From Nannochloris sp. 'desiccata' (taxonomy: Eukaryota > Chlorophyta > Trebouxiophyceae > Chlorellales > Chlorellaceae): a stretch of 64,000 bases of DNA. The notes under the pieces are model-generated. The model was not told the origin of the DNA. It worked only from the letters and a program-made list of their open reading frames with translations, and did no database searches. The stretch spans positions 992,001 to 1,056,000 of the forward strand of contig JAGTXX020000010.1 in the NCBI GenBank assembly GCA_019044685.2. Direction: 5' to 3'. Numbering within the stretch: the first letter of the stretch is position 1; each line of letters starts with the position of its first letter. The position numbers and the translations under genes are program-made. Shown piece by piece: positions 41,957-53,522 of the stretch.

Positions 41957-44618
41957 TCAGGACTCAAATGGCTCCACCTCTCCTCGAGAAATTTCAACAA
42001 CTGTAGGTGTTCCAAACACATCCAGCTCAGCTTTGACTCGTTCACCTTTACTCTCGACAATCACACCTTCAAAATCTTGGAATCTACCGGAAACAACCTC
42101 AACTTTGGTCCCAGCCGACAACGATGAAGCGGCAGCATCCGCATCCCCACCACCGCCGTCTTGAATCGAATTTTCACCACTACCGCCACCACGGGGAACA
42201 CTTCGGCTGCTTTTGCTACTATTGCTAAAATCTGCATCATCACTAAACCAATCATCTCCATCATTCCATATATTGCTCTTTTCTTTGGGTGCAGCTTTCG
42301 AAGGATTGTAGCCAGAGGAGGTCGATGGAGAAGAAGTAGAAGACCCTGTGGTGTTTTTTCCAGCAGCAGCAGATGCAGATGCTGTCCCACTTGTTTCTCC
42401 AGGTGCATCCCACCAAGAGAGGTCATCTCCACCAGAAAATCTAGTATCCCTAGAATCATTAAGAGAATCGGTATTATCTCTGTAAGAGGAGGAGCGTCTA
42501 GAGAAAGTACCATCACGGCTGCCCTCGTCAAAGCTACCACCACGGCCTCCTCTACCACGTCCTCCTCTTTCAAACCGACCACCACGTTCACTGGGCCGAT
42601 CACCACCACGGTATTGCTTATCCCGGTCACCATACCGACCACGATCTCCTCCTCTTTCCCTACCTCTCTCACCTCTATCACCACCGCCACGCTCTCTATT
42701 ATAACTCGTATTATCATCACGATAGTTGCTAGTATTTCTATTGCGCATATCATCATTCGTAGCATCCATGGCCATCCAGCCACCACCAAAACTATCGCCC
42801 CCGCCCATACCAGCGCCCCAAATGGCATCTAAATCATCGATAGCACCACCGCCAGTGATATCATCATCACCACCTCCTCTATCTAGATTTTTAGCATTCA
42901 TAGCAGTGTTGCTGCTCTGAGAAGGGTCTTTCTTTTTTGTGTCCTTGGCAGCTGGACTCCAAAATTCGTCGTCATCATCGCTCAATAACCCACCATCACC
43001 ACCAACGTCTCTACTAGGTATGTTTGCATTCATATCTCTAGCAATATCGTTATTATTTCTCGTAGGAGGAGAAGTATCAGCACCAAACCAACCAATATCA
43101 TCATCAATAGCATCATTACTGAACATATTCGTACTGCTCGTACCACCAGCACCACCACTTGTAAACCAGCCTGAAATATCATCGGTAGCATCATTTTCAA
43201 ACCCAGTAGGATTACCAGTGCTGCTACCGCCTTCATACCAATCACTGCCGCCGCCAGTGTCACTGCTGCCAAATTGATCTCTTTGCTGTTGTCTACGTGG
43301 AGGACGATCCCACCCGTCTCCAGTTTTAGTTCTATTAGAATCTCTGGTATCGCTGCTGTATCTATCACCATAACTGTCGTTATCATCAGCAGGGAAGAAT
43401 CCACTACTACGGCCTCCACGGCCACGGCCGCCACGTGTAGAAGCACCAAACCTGCCTCTTCCTCTTCCTCTTTCTTCCCTATCACCAAAACGACCACCCC
43501 TGGTGCCCCGCCCACCATCACGAGCTCCAAATCGACCACCTCCACGTTCAGCCCTGCGTGCTTCCCGTTCCTCAACTGCAGCCAGTGATGCTTCAACGTC
43601 TTCATCGTAGAAGAATTCCTCCAAAGAAGGTTCCCTTGTTGCAGGTAATACAACAGTGTCAAGACCAAGTTGTGCTTTGACCTGTTCCTCTGTGATGTCG
43701 GAGAGATCTGCTTCCCAGTCACGGATAGTCTTGAGGAGCTCAGCTGATGCAGGACGAGGGAATTCAACGCCTTCATACACCTCACGATCTTGGAAACCTC
43801 TGCGAGGCAAAGAAAAAGTTTAGAAAAAAGTTCATCCAGCCGCCAAAATAAAAATAATAATTGAACTATATAACTTACAATACATTAATATTTCCAGCCA
43901 TCATCGTCACAAATGATTTATCCATTATTGTTTTAACTAACAAAACCCCTCCATCCTCGTACTTTAACGCTTTGTTTCCCATTTTGCCAGTTTTAGGACT
44001 CCACGCTCGCACTTTTTTAGAAGGAACCCAGCACTCTGCCTCCCTTGGAATGTCCAAAACATCTTTACAATTTATACGCAAGGGAGGTAAATATTCCAAT
44101 AATCTATCTATGGCATCAGCTACTTGCTTTTCACGACCGGGGTTTACTCGCAGAGCCCACCAACAAGGTTTCCCTTTACCATACACGCCAATGCTCGCTT
44201 CATCTTCATTTCTTTCAGTATTGAAAATAAACATTTTAGCGCGTTTTTTAGCAACCTCCATACTTCCTTTGGAGTATTCTTTCGCTTTGGAAGCGCGAGT
44301 GCGGGGCCGGCCATCGCGAGCAGTGGGTACTGCAGCAGCTGCCTCAGCACGCTCAACTGAGTAATTGAATACTTCTTCTTGTTGTGCATCTAGGTCAGCG
44401 TCCTGGTACTTTTCGAATAGTTTTGAAAGTCTACGAGGTGGAGGAGGTGGTGCGTTGACTACTCCTGGTTGGTCCTCTCCCTCACGCTGTTCTACAGGGC
44501 GACCTCGGCCACGGCCTCGGCCACGGCCGGCGCTGGCAAGTGCTCCTACTGATGTATTGCGGCCAGGGCCTGGTGCTAGCCAACCTGGGCATCTAAGCGA
44601 GAGACTATGCCCCAGCAT
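41957..44618 (-). CDS. Plastid NusG-like transcription factor (pTAC13 type) with long RG-rich insert
   Basis: Exons 44618-43879 and 43799-41957 splice in frame (GTAAGT donor, 79-base intron) to 860 residues. The N terminus has a transit-like start then GRGRGRGRGR. An NGN domain at about 150-250 has KPCWWALRVNPGREKQVADAI, CKDVLDIPREAECWVPSKKVR, GGVLLVKTIMDKSFVTMMAG and a NINVLGFQD junction encoded across the splice. The C terminus is a KOW domain (GTKVEVVSGRFQDFEGVIVESKGERVKAELDVFGTPTVVEI). NGN plus KOW is the NusG architecture, and Arabidopsis pTAC13 is a plastid nucleoid protein of this type. Between the domains lie about 520 residues of RGG, Asp, Asn and Ser-rich sequence, far beyond the usual short linker. 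Confidence 0.8.
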
Positions 44619-44903
44619 CAGTGTAATTAGTTCGACGGAATGACGAAAATCTCCAATAGATGTGTGAAATGTTGATTTTGCATGCAATGAATGCAGAACT
44701 AAAATAAATTAGAATCCGGGATTTAAGCCGCGATTTCTAGAGTTTAGTAGCAATATAATATAAAGATTGCTTTAGAATATTGTAAATTATGCAAAGCTAT
44801 CCTTGATAAAATATTTGGTGAGTGTCGAAAAAAATGGAAATGGCGAATACTTCAGCAACAAATCCCTCATTTGACTGCTTATTCACAATTGAACTTGCAT
44901 CAA

Positions 44904-45946
44904 ATGGATTTCCCAGTGCGGTTAGGTTGGCTGCCAGGAGAGGCAGTCGTCCTTCCTGGGCAATTCCCTGCTGCTACCGACGGCCGATCGAATGAATTGC
45001 TTATTGGTCCAGTGCTGCACGTAAGACCTCAATAACTACTTCCGGAAGCGATAGATGATATATTGTAGTAGATAGAATTTAAAGCTTGCGATAATTCTTT
45101 TGCAGGGAACTGGTTCAGGCTTGCGTGTTCGCTGTTCCGCTCGCACCGCCGAGGTGTCGGCGGCTTGTATTGGAGATGCAATAGCCGTATATGATTGCAC
45201 CTTGAGAGGCATAGCATCAGGATCTGAAAAAGATATCTTTGTAATAGAATATTTACCTCAGGTATGTCGGGTTTTGTATTTGTAGAGAAAGAGAAGCAGT
45301 CCATCATTTCTTCACAAAAAATAATCAACCTTTTTTTCCTTCTTCTTCTTTCTTATAGAGAGGTATACGAGCTGGATCTACCATTAGATTCAAGCTGTTG
45401 TCGCTTATAAACAAATCTACTATTAGAATAGAAGCTATTGAGCTGTTAGAACAGCCTACACAAGACTGCAATACTACGAATAATGAAAACGCAGATTCTA
45501 CCAACCACCAAATTTCCTCGACTTTTTCAACTTCTGGGTCTTCTCAGATGGACGGCATCAGAGACCTTCTTGCAGAACTTACAGTCCAACCAACTGACGA
45601 AGCCGCAGGCACTGCAACACCAGATCCTAAACGAGCGTTAATGGCAGCTATTGCCAAATCAGCATTGAACACAAGAAGAAACCAAATTGGTATTAGCAGT
45701 GGCGGTGATGGCTCTGGCTCTGGCAATACTAGTTTGAATAGCAATCTAATAAAGAGTAATGAGGGTGTAGATGCTGCGTTAGCATTGCTACCTCAGATGT
45801 TTACTCTCCTACAGCAGCAACAGCAGGAAATTCGCGAATTAAAGATTTCATTTAATAAAATCGAGGCTCTGTGTTTAGAGACCCAAAATCTCATCACCGC
45901 TCGCCATGCTCACTCATCTACTATAAAAGGCGAGGCCCCTGCTTAA
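44904..45946 (+). CDS. Unknown three-exon protein, 286 residues
   Basis: Exons 44904-45020, 45106-45261 and 45359-45946 are all in phase, with GTAAGA and GTATGT donors. The first 130 residues are beta-rich with few charges (VRLGWLPGEAVVLPGQF, GSGLRVRCSARTAEVSAACIGDAIAVYDCTLRG, GIRAGSTIRFKLLSLI). The second half has a Ser/Thr linker, a helix MDGIRDLLAELTV and a Gln-rich coiled-coil-like end (MFTLLQQQQQEIRELKISFNKIEALCLETQNLI). A beta domain followed by a coiled coil could be an adaptor. I do not recognise a family. The upstream ATG frame at 44850 does not join to exon 2. Confidence 0.65.
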
Positions 45947-46201
45947 ATTTATTCTTTTCTTTTGATTTTGATACGCCGCAATAAGCACAATAAAGATATT
46001 TACAGAGACAACAACATCGCTATACGCTACATTGAGAACAGCTACTTTTTTAATAGTATCGGAGGATAGGTCTATGTTCAGATGCACAACACATTGCAAC
46101 TATAAAACACAGGGCGGTAAAAATAAAAAACCACACATGCCTCTACAATCTTCTTTTACGCCACTACTATTTCCCCATTTTATACTTATTTCTTCTCCTC
46201 T

Positions 46202-47296
46202 CTACTGTTCCTTAGCGCGTTTGAACGCATCAGGTTTCATCATCATCTCCCTCTCCACAGGTGACAACTGGCGGAAGCCGATGCTTTCAACAATTTTCCC
46301 ATTCTCAGGATTAATCTGTAACATATTCAATCCAAACATTTTGATATTCTGATCAGGTTCAGCACCTTGATGACTCTCAGCACCTTCAGAAATCCAGTGT
46401 ACTAATGCCACGCGCCCATCAAGAGAGACACCAACGTCATAGGATGATGTAGTAGGCTTCCAATTTTCAAAAACTTTCTTAATCATATCACACCATGATT
46501 GACGGCCTTGTAATTCACCACCATGCATTAAATCAGTGCTCTTTACGTTTTCATCCATGATCTTTTCAGCAATTGAGGTATCCCCAGTTTGCCAGATTTT
46601 GGAATATTGCTCAGCAGCATAACGAGCCGCTTTTTGTTCTTCTTTATGTTTTTGCGCTTCAGATTCAGTAGCGGTCATTGTAGCAGGAGCTTTAGGATAG
46701 CGGGAAGAATCAACTCCACCTTTAGCGATGGATTTGGGGTCTTTTAATTTATGCTCTGCTTCTTCTTGGTGAAGTTGACGAAGGAAATAGATATCTTGAA
46801 TTGCGGAGCAGTCTTGATTAAAGACAGCCTTCCACATTCCAGCGATACTGGTGCCAGCACCTTTGTCTCCTTCTTTACGGCGAACATCGTGATCTTGCCA
46901 AAATGCAAATCCAGAGCGGGTTTCTGGGTTGGCAGCGCAGGCAATGGGCTCGTGATTGAAATCAAATGTAGAAAAATAGCGTTTATGAATGTCCAGAATG
47001 GCATCAGCGCCTTTTAAATCATTTTCAAAAAGAACTCCATCCGCATGAAGGGTGCAATCTGGAGCAAGCAATTTCTGCAATTCGTTAGGGTCATGTTTAG
47101 CCCATGCTTGGTCCCACTTGTCCAAGGATCGGAGTAAAGAAGCAACGTCGGGGGCAGCCATGGTAGTTATTCTTCTACTTTGCCTTTTATGAGAATTATC
47201 TTGGAATGGAGTCTGTGTGCTTTGGAAGTCACTTCCGAAGTGTGTAGCTGACTTGAGTAAGTGCCTTGGAAGCTTTGGAATGGTCTGACGGAGCAT
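46202..47296 (-). CDS. Double SnoaL/NTF2-like protein
   Basis: A single exon of 364 residues. The first 45 residues are basic and hydroxylated, like an organelle presequence (MLRQTIPKLPRHLLKS), then an internal ATG at TTMAAPDVASL. Two NTF2-like cone folds follow: repeat 1 (WDQAWAKHDPNELQKLLAPDCTLHADG...GADAILDIHKRYF...IYFLRQL) and repeat 2 (YSKIWQTGDTSIAEKIMDENVKSTDLMHGGELQGRQSWCDMIKKVF...VSLDGRVALVHWISEGA...INPENGKIVESIGFRQL). SnoaL-type proteins include polyketide cyclases and many of unknown role, so the reaction is not predictable. The two halves are only distantly alike. Confidence 0.7.
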   Translation of the reverse strand: MLRQTIPKLPRHLLKSATHFGSDFQSTQTPFQDNSHKRQSRRITTMAAPDVASLLRSLDKWDQAWAKHDPNELQKLLAPDCTLHADGVLFENDLKGADAILDIHKRYFSTFDFNHEPIACAANPETRSGFAFWQDHDVRRKEGDKGAGTSIAGMWKAVFNQDCSAIQDIYFLRQLHQEEAEHKLKDPKSIAKGGVDSSRYPKAPATMTATESEAQKHKEEQKAARYAAEQYSKIWQTGDTSIAEKIMDENVKSTDLMHGGELQGRQSWCDMIKKVFENWKPTTSSYDVGVSLDGRVALVHWISEGAESHQGAEPDQNIKMFGLNMLQINPENGKIVESIGFRQLSPVEREMMMKPDAFKRAKEQ

Positions 47297-47580
47297 TCAA
47301 TGCGTTAATTAATTACTTCTGAGGTATTTTGTGGAGGGTTTTGATAAGAAAAGCAAAGTAATAATGAAACTTGTGGTTGGGTGTGCTGTGCTAAGTTGGC
47401 GAGAAGCCACCAGCTACCTAGCCAGTCTTACTGGAACCAGTTTTTTTTTGAGGACTCGAAATTACACAATAAATCAGCACTACAAATAAACTACAACTTA
47501 ATTACGTCAGAATACCTTAAAATAGGTTGTTATTAAGACCGACAATATACTATAAGACCCTAAACCCTAACGTGTAACTT

Positions 47581-49125
47581 CTATAATTCAGCTTGAGCAC
47601 CACCATTATCTAGAACTGCTCCAACTGCACCACCATTCACAAACTCCCCAATTGCCAAACCAAGCCCTTCAGGCAACACCTGCTGCCCAACCAATGAATT
47701 GGCTAAATGTTCCAACAGTTGCAGCTGTTCAGGCGGGGCCAATTTCATTGCCGTTGCCAACACTGCCCCCATACTTAATACATTCCTTTCTACATAGGTA
47801 TGATAATAAATATACGAAAACGCTGCCATTACGACTTGGCAATCCATTCTATCAGTCATTCCACCGTGCCCCGGGATCGAATCACCAAAATCTTTGATAT
47901 CAAATCCTCGTTTAAAACCAGAAGCAAAGAAGCCACCAAAGGGGGCGATAATCGACGCAAACATTGCTAAGAATACAGCATGAAACTGCATGGGAGCTGC
48001 ATGAACTGTGTATGTTACTAGACTGTTTATAAACTCTGAAGGTAGTTTTGTGGCAATGACGCCCCCCAGGCGCATCAGTCCCTCCGGTACTTCATCTGCC
48101 AATGCAGTGAATACAGTTATATCTTTAGGCTGGAATGTTCCTGGGGGCGTACTGCATTCCATTGGTTTCCAAATTGATAAATCCGTTCTAGGGCAGGTCA
48201 GCCAAACAGATGTTGACATCCACGCTGCCAAGTACCATGAAGAAACTACAGTGCCTAGAAATCCACCAATAAAGCCTTCCCAAGTCTTTTTCGGCGATAA
48301 TTTAATCAAAGGAGTTCTACCAAAGAAGAATCCTGCTAAATATGCTGCTATGTCGTTGATAATTACGAGAGCACATGGTAATAAGAACCAGATGATGCCA
48401 TCGAAAATATTAGAAACGAAAAAGGACGAAGGAAGGAACACCACAAGGAGAATCATATGTGTCCATGCGTATTGGCCAAATTGGTAGGTGTACATTCCCT
48501 TACGTAAGGTCAGAACAAATGAGACAAAGCCTGCTGTGTAGAGTGAAAAGCAAATGACCGTGTGACGTTTCAACAATAAACCTAGCACAGAGGCAAGTTT
48601 GGCTGAAGAAGTGACTTCAACCATGAGATTCTTCTTGATAAATCGAACGTAGACATATAGTGCTGCTATCAGGAAGAAGCCCCATTGCTGTGCTCTAAAT
48701 CCAAGTAATTTGCGCTCTTGTTGAGCGACCCGAGCCAAGGCAAAGAGCTCTTTTACCATAACTGTTTGAATAGCGAAAATCATAAACATTAAAGGCACAT
48801 GGCCAGCGTAGATGATACCGATGAACGAGCCGACCAGGACGAGTGTAGAGTAGAGTCTAACTCGAAATGAGCGAAAGCGGGATTTTGCAGGGCCCTGTAT
48901 TAGGAAAAATAAAACAAAGTATTAGTATTTAGAAGAAAGACAAATGATGCATAGCCAGAGTGCACTGATTCACTGTGTCTGTTCTCATACATGATTGTTG
49001 CTCGTTGTTGTAGTTGTAGCAGCAGCTCTATTTCCATTTTCTGTAGTTATTGCAGCAGCAGCGTTGCGTTTTGACCGCCGCAGGCCTTGACGAGGGTTCG
49101 CAGACTTCGCTGCAGCAGCTGCCAT
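47581..49125 (-). CDS. CDP-diacylglycerol synthase (phosphatidate cytidylyltransferase)
   Basis: Exons 49125-48991 and 48894-47581 give 482 residues. The start is an Ala/Arg-rich cytosolic segment, then about eight hydrophobic membrane helices (for example FIGIIYAGHVPLMFMIFAI, YVYVRFIKK, ILLVVFLPSSFFV). The family signature GFKRGFDIKDFGDSIPGHGGMTDRMDC, which ends with the metal-binding Asp residues, is near 410, and SPKKTWEGFIGG also fits the CDS enzymes. It makes CDP-diacylglycerol from CTP and phosphatidate, the precursor for phosphatidylinositol, phosphatidylglycerol and cardiolipin. The ER-type eukaryotic form is suggested by the length and the N-terminal extension. The donor of exon 1 is GTATGA. 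Confidence 0.92.
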
Positions 49126-49533
49126 TACTGGATCCTAGGGGAAATTGCAATCGAGTATGATCTAAAATATTCAGCTTTCGCACTCGGTTTCTGTTTTCCA
49201 AAGCTTTTATTATATTGCTTTATCAAAGAGATGTTTTATAATTTTAATAATTGGGGAGCCAGATTCATCGGCAGGCAGCAGAGCTCTTATCTCCCAATAG
49301 TTGAAATATACAGAAGTGCTGATCAGAGCCCCAAAGTCGATAGTTAACGCTCAGTGGCGAGAATTATTGGAGACAATTATTCCGTCTTTCCAACAGGTTG
49401 GGCCCTCTTGTTCCAGAAGACAAGCTGTAGGCACACCGTCAAGGATATACATTCTTTATACGGGTTTACATTGTTCCAACATCCGCCCACATCCGCGCTT
49501 CTTGTTGCAACTTGTGTGACTTGATTGATTAAG

Positions 49534-50204
49534 ATGGCAAAACGATTAATTCCCCTGCTTGATCGCGTCTTGGTGGAGAAGTTTGTGCCCCCTAGCAAAT
49601 CGGTGGGTGGAGTCTTACTCCCTGAATCAGCTACCCAGAAGGTGAGGTTTAAATATTGAGGATACACTCTTACTCTGTGCTAAAGAGACAGATAGTGGAT
49701 GCCGTTCTCAGACCCTCTTACACTGCAAAATAGTAGCTGAGAAGAAGGTGGCAGATCCTTTACCCTTACTACCATCTTGCCATTGTGTCATCTGAAATCT
49801 CCCTTTGTGACTTTATCTGCATTCATATTTGGTGTCATCAAATATTCATTCACCCGCCTGACCTCGCATCTTGCCACGTCCTCCCCTTTTTTGCAGGTGA
49901 ATCAAGGCACTGTTCTTGCTGTTGGGCCTGGTAGACGGACTAACACTGGAGATCTCATTCCTCCGGCAGTTAAAGAAGGTGATAAGGTCCTTCTTCCTGA
50001 GTATGGAGGCACCCCTGTGAAGCTTGACAACTCTGGCGAGAAAGAGTAAGTTGAAATTTTAAATCTGAAGCTCATGTTGACATTGATGCTACGTGGCCTA
50101 AATTTGTGTTCCTGATATCTAAAACTAACCATTTCTACCGTTTTGTAACTTGCAGGATGTTTATTTATAGGGATGATGAGCTTCTTGGCGTGCTTACTGA
50201 ATAG
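49534..50204 (+). CDS. CPN10: Mitochondrial-type 10 kDa chaperonin (GroES/Cpn10)
   Basis: Exons 49534-49641, 49897-50045 and 50156-50204 give 101 residues. Motifs include [13 protein letters not shown], the mobile loop [40 protein letters not shown] and the end [10 protein letters not shown]. It is a single Cpn10 domain with no transit peptide of note, as in plant mitochondrial Cpn10. It caps Cpn60 in folding. The mobile-loop hydrophobic triplet (VLL) that docks on Cpn60 is intact. Confidence 0.95.
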
Positions 50205-50928
50205 TCAAGGCGTTTTGCAGCGGGGAGGCTCATAATAGAAATATGATTTAATTTTCTTGATCTATTAAAAATGAATATGTAAAATGTAGTTGCCTCTGTA
50301 TCTTTATTACGCTATGTAAGGATTGCAGAACAAGAATGATTTGAACCACGATTGCTGGATTGTGCCGGGGTGGAAAAAGTGAATTGTAGATGTTTATAGG
50401 GGATAGAGATAAGAGTTTGTTGGTCTATAAACAGAGAACAAGTTCTATATTCTTATTACAATGTAAGGATACAGAAGAAAGTCATTTGAATACGTAATTA
50501 CCGAAGAAATAGTATAGTTTCTTTAAGAAGACGTCACGGTGGAAAAAAAATATTTAAAAATTAAGGAAGTTGATTATTCAAGAAGGTATTTTTAAAAAGT
50601 ATATAAACAAGCGGATTAGAATGGTAATGATCATTAGGATATGATATAACAAAATGGAAAGACTTGCGGGCCCTTGCGGGTAGAATAAACAAGCTAATAG
50701 ACCTAGAGCAATGGGCCAACAGACAAGTCGTTTTTAAGAAAGAAAATTATTTTAATAAGGGGGATTTAACTATAAGTTGTGCATATATTTAAGTTTTAAG
50801 TAAGTAAAGAGAGACGAATGGTGGTGATCTCTATTTTTATCATTTCCTAATTTCTTTTCTCAAGTCGCTCTGAAAGTGCAGAGTGCTTTTCCAAGTAAAG
50901 CTCACCTGCGCTTCAAATGCGTGCCTAA
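50205..50928. other. Convergent 3' flanks, no gene seen
   Basis: 720 bases, AT-rich. TGTAAAA near 50278 may be the polyadenylation signal of Cpn10. No gene on either strand. Confidence 0.4.
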
Positions 50929-52404
50929 TTACTTACCCTTAGCGTTACCCTTGCCAGGCTTGGCGCCACCGTTTCCATTACCAGGCTTGGTTTTCGTAGG
51001 GGGGGGAGGAGAGAGAGAGGGGCTGGGTGAAGGGGAAGGTGGTGGGCTGGGTGAAGGGGAAGGTGAAGGGCTAGGCGAAGGGGAAGGTGAGGGGCTGGGC
51101 GAAGGGGAAGGTGAGGGGCTAGGCGAAGGGGAAGGTGATGGGCTGGGCGAAGGAGAAGGTGAGGGGCTGGGTGAAGGGGAAGGCGATGGGCTGGGTGAAG
51201 GGGAAGGTGAGGGGCTGGCAGGAGGAGGCGCCGCAACTGCAGCAACTGCTTTAGCGACATTCAATCGACCACCACTAGAAACTTTACCAGCAAGACTGGA
51301 CAAGGCATCAACATTCGCCAACACATTTGATCTCAATTGAGAAGAGGCTAAAGCAGGGTTGGCTGCCTTCATCAGAGCTACAGCCCCAGAGACGTGGGGA
51401 GTAGCCATGCTGGTGCCGGACATGTAGCCATAGCCACTAGGAATAGTGGAATAAATGGAAGAACCAGGGGCGCCGAGATGTACAGTGGTAGCGCCATAAG
51501 AAGAGAAAGAGGATAAACCATCACTGGAAGTGGTAGAGGCAACAGTGATCATGCTTGGCAAGTTGTATTTTGCAGGGTAGCTGACGTTGGAAGTGCCATC
51601 GTTGTCGGCAGCGTTGTTACCAGCAGCAACAACAAAGAGATGGCCCTTATTGCCCAAATCGACCATAGCGTTGTATAAGGCGGTAGAACTACCGCCAGAA
51701 CCCCAGGAGTTGGAAGAGATAGCAGCTCCAGCAGTGTCGTGGCACCAATACATGCATTGAATAGCATCAGAGGTGGACCCACTGCCAGTGGAAGATAGAA
51801 ACTTGCACGGAACAACCTGAACATTCCAGTTAATGCCAGAAATACCAATTCCATTGTTGGTTTTAGCTCCAATAACACCAGCGCAGTGAGTACCGTGGCC
51901 TTGGTCGTCATCACCACCGCCACTGTAGCTATCTGTGATAGCATTGTACCCAGAGACGGCATTGCCGATCAAATCCGGGTGGTTCTGAGCTACTCCTGTG
52001 TCGATCACACATACTTTAACAGCAGAAGAGCCAGTGGTAATATCCCAAGCTGCCGGAGCGCTTACCTTGGGAATGCCCCATTGTGCAGACAGGGAAGGAT
52101 CGTTGGCGGTAAGCAATGAGACAATGTCGTAATCAGGTTCAGCAAACGCAACACCAGGTTCTTTAGAGATGCGCGCGGCAACAGCTACAGCATCAGTCTC
52201 TGAAGGTTTCAAGGATTCTTTGTATAAGCCTTTGGGACTAAGCTTTTTTCCTCGACCTTTGGATTCATAGCCCGACTCCCATTGAACAATGACTGAGCGG
52301 ACATCTTTGGGCTGTCTACCTTTACCTTGGCCTTGATTAGCGCTTGTAACTTGGAGCAAGACCAAAATTAATGCGACTGCTAGTCCTGCCTTGCGAAGGT
52401 TCAT
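50929..52404 (-). CDS. Secreted subtilisin-type serine protease with Ser-Pro repeat tail
   Basis: A single exon of 491 residues. Signal peptide (GLAVALILVLLQVTSA), an inhibitor-like prodomain (VRSVIVQWESGYE...EPGVAFAEPDYDI), then the S8 fold. The catalytic Asp is in VCVIDTGVAQNHPDL, His in DDQGHGTHCAGVIG, the oxyanion Asn in AAGNNAADNDG and Ser in SGTSMATPHVSGAVALM. The tail is about 30 Ser-Pro repeats (DNA repeats at 51030-51220) and ends in a Gly/Lys-rich segment, probably an O-glycosylated wall-anchoring stalk as known in volvocine wall proteins. It cleaves peptides outside the cell. No PA domain is present. Confidence 0.93.
   Translation of the reverse strand: MNLRKAGLAVALILVLLQVTSANQGQGKGRQPKDVRSVIVQWESGYESKGRGKKLSPKGLYKESLKPSETDAVAVAARISKEPGVAFAEPDYDIVSLLTANDPSLSAQWGIPKVSAPAAWDITTGSSAVKVCVIDTGVAQNHPDLIGNAVSGYNAITDSYSGGGDDDQGHGTHCAGVIGAKTNNGIGISGINWNVQVVPCKFLSSTGSGSTSDAIQCMYWCHDTAGAAISSNSWGSGGSSTALYNAMVDLGNKGHLFVVAAGNNAADNDGTSNVSYPAKYNLPSMITVASTTSSDGLSSFSSYGATTVHLGAPGSSIYSTIPSGYGYMSGTSMATPHVSGAVALMKAANPALASSQLRSNVLANVDALSSLAGKVSSGGRLNVAKAVAAVAAPPPASPSPSPSPSPSPSPSPSPSPSPSPSPSPSPSPSPSPSPSPSPSPSPSPSPSPSPSPSPPPSPSPSPSLSPPPPTKTKPGNGNGGAKPGKGNAKGK
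51028..51222 (-). repeat. Minisatellite coding for Ser-Pro repeats
   Basis: Imperfect 30- to 60-base tandem units of the GAAGGTGAGGGGCTGGGCGA kind on the plus strand. They encode (SP)n on the minus strand. Confidence 0.85.
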
Positions 52405-53522
52405 GCTTTCTGTGCTGCTATGCTTCTATATGACAACGAATATAGAGGCGTTGGTTTGGTTTCTGTGGAATACCAATCAAAAAAGTCACTCGGTGGAGAT
52501 TTCGAACTTTTGGAGGAAATGCTAAAGAGATGAAACTCGTATAAGCTCCTTCTGGGCGTCAAGTGCCGGGGAATGATTGGTATTTAATTAATCCTTTGAA
52601 ATATGTGGTACTTATGCTCCAGCTAGAGCTTTATAGCATTGCGGCATTGTGAAGTCGTTTAAGGTGAGCAATAACGAGAGAGGCTCTCGAGAACTCAATT
52701 TAGGGTGGAAAGCCAGAAAAGAGGATTAAAAACCCCAGTGCAAGCAAGAGAGAGAACTGCCAGCTGGGTAAAATGCGCTCCCTAGGACTCCGCATATCGC
52801 TTTGTAACGCCGTATATGGAGATGTGGCTGGAAATTTTATTGAATTCAAAGCTTAGGTTCAACAATAGTAAATTTGCCCGGCTCTCCCGCAGCCGCCTGT
52901 CCAACACAGTTTTGAAAGCTTTCCGTGCCACAACACTTCTTAAAAGATTATTTTCATTGGCATATGCTGAGAAAATACAACGTGCTTATATGATTATCTT
53001 AAACCCCTTGATAAAACAAAAATACTAATTCATTGTGTTGACGGAAGTTTGAAAGGTAACAAAAAAGAAGACTGGCTTGAGATGAAAACAGGGTAAAAGA
53101 GAGTGAAGCGAACACATTTAGAAATTTGATAAACACAATAGTTAATGTGGCACAAAATCAGACATTAAGAACAAGCAAAGCGAAAGAAAATTATTAAATT
53201 TAGAAAAGTAAACGTCTTGGGATTCAAGACCCTTCAAAAGAAAACTATTAATTCTGAAGAACACAAGCAGGGAAATAATCAATTCCTAAAACCTGCGGTG
53301 GTGTCATAGTTTCTAATTAATCGGATTTATAAACTTGACTAACGTGATAACTTGGTTCAGCCTTTTTCTGGCTTCGCTGAAGGACGACGTGGAGTGCCAA
53401 AATGCTAATTTAGACGCCAGCGGGGCCATTTAACAACTTTGGTAAACCACCATCTTTACAATAGTTATATGATGCCTTGAACCTTGTTTGTATTGCTTCG
53501 GTGCTTACATAATATATATGCA
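52405..53522. other. Gene-free stretch, 1.1 kb
   Basis: AT-rich with the promoter side of the subtilase and the 3' side of the GEN1-type gene. The plus-strand frame 52816-53028 is 70 residues, basic and without domain; probably not a gene. No RNA recognised. Confidence 0.4.

Noticed and set aside
42161..42832. Long plus-strand frame opposite the NusG-like gene
   Set aside because: Ser/Thr/Ile-rich translation is the shadow of the RGG-rich insert on the other strand.
51549..51962. 137-codon minus-strand frame within the subtilase
   Set aside because: Shadow in another frame of the catalytic domain, whose triad is in the main frame.
52816..53028. 70-codon basic plus-strand frame
   Set aside because: No domain, no splice context, AT-rich surroundings.
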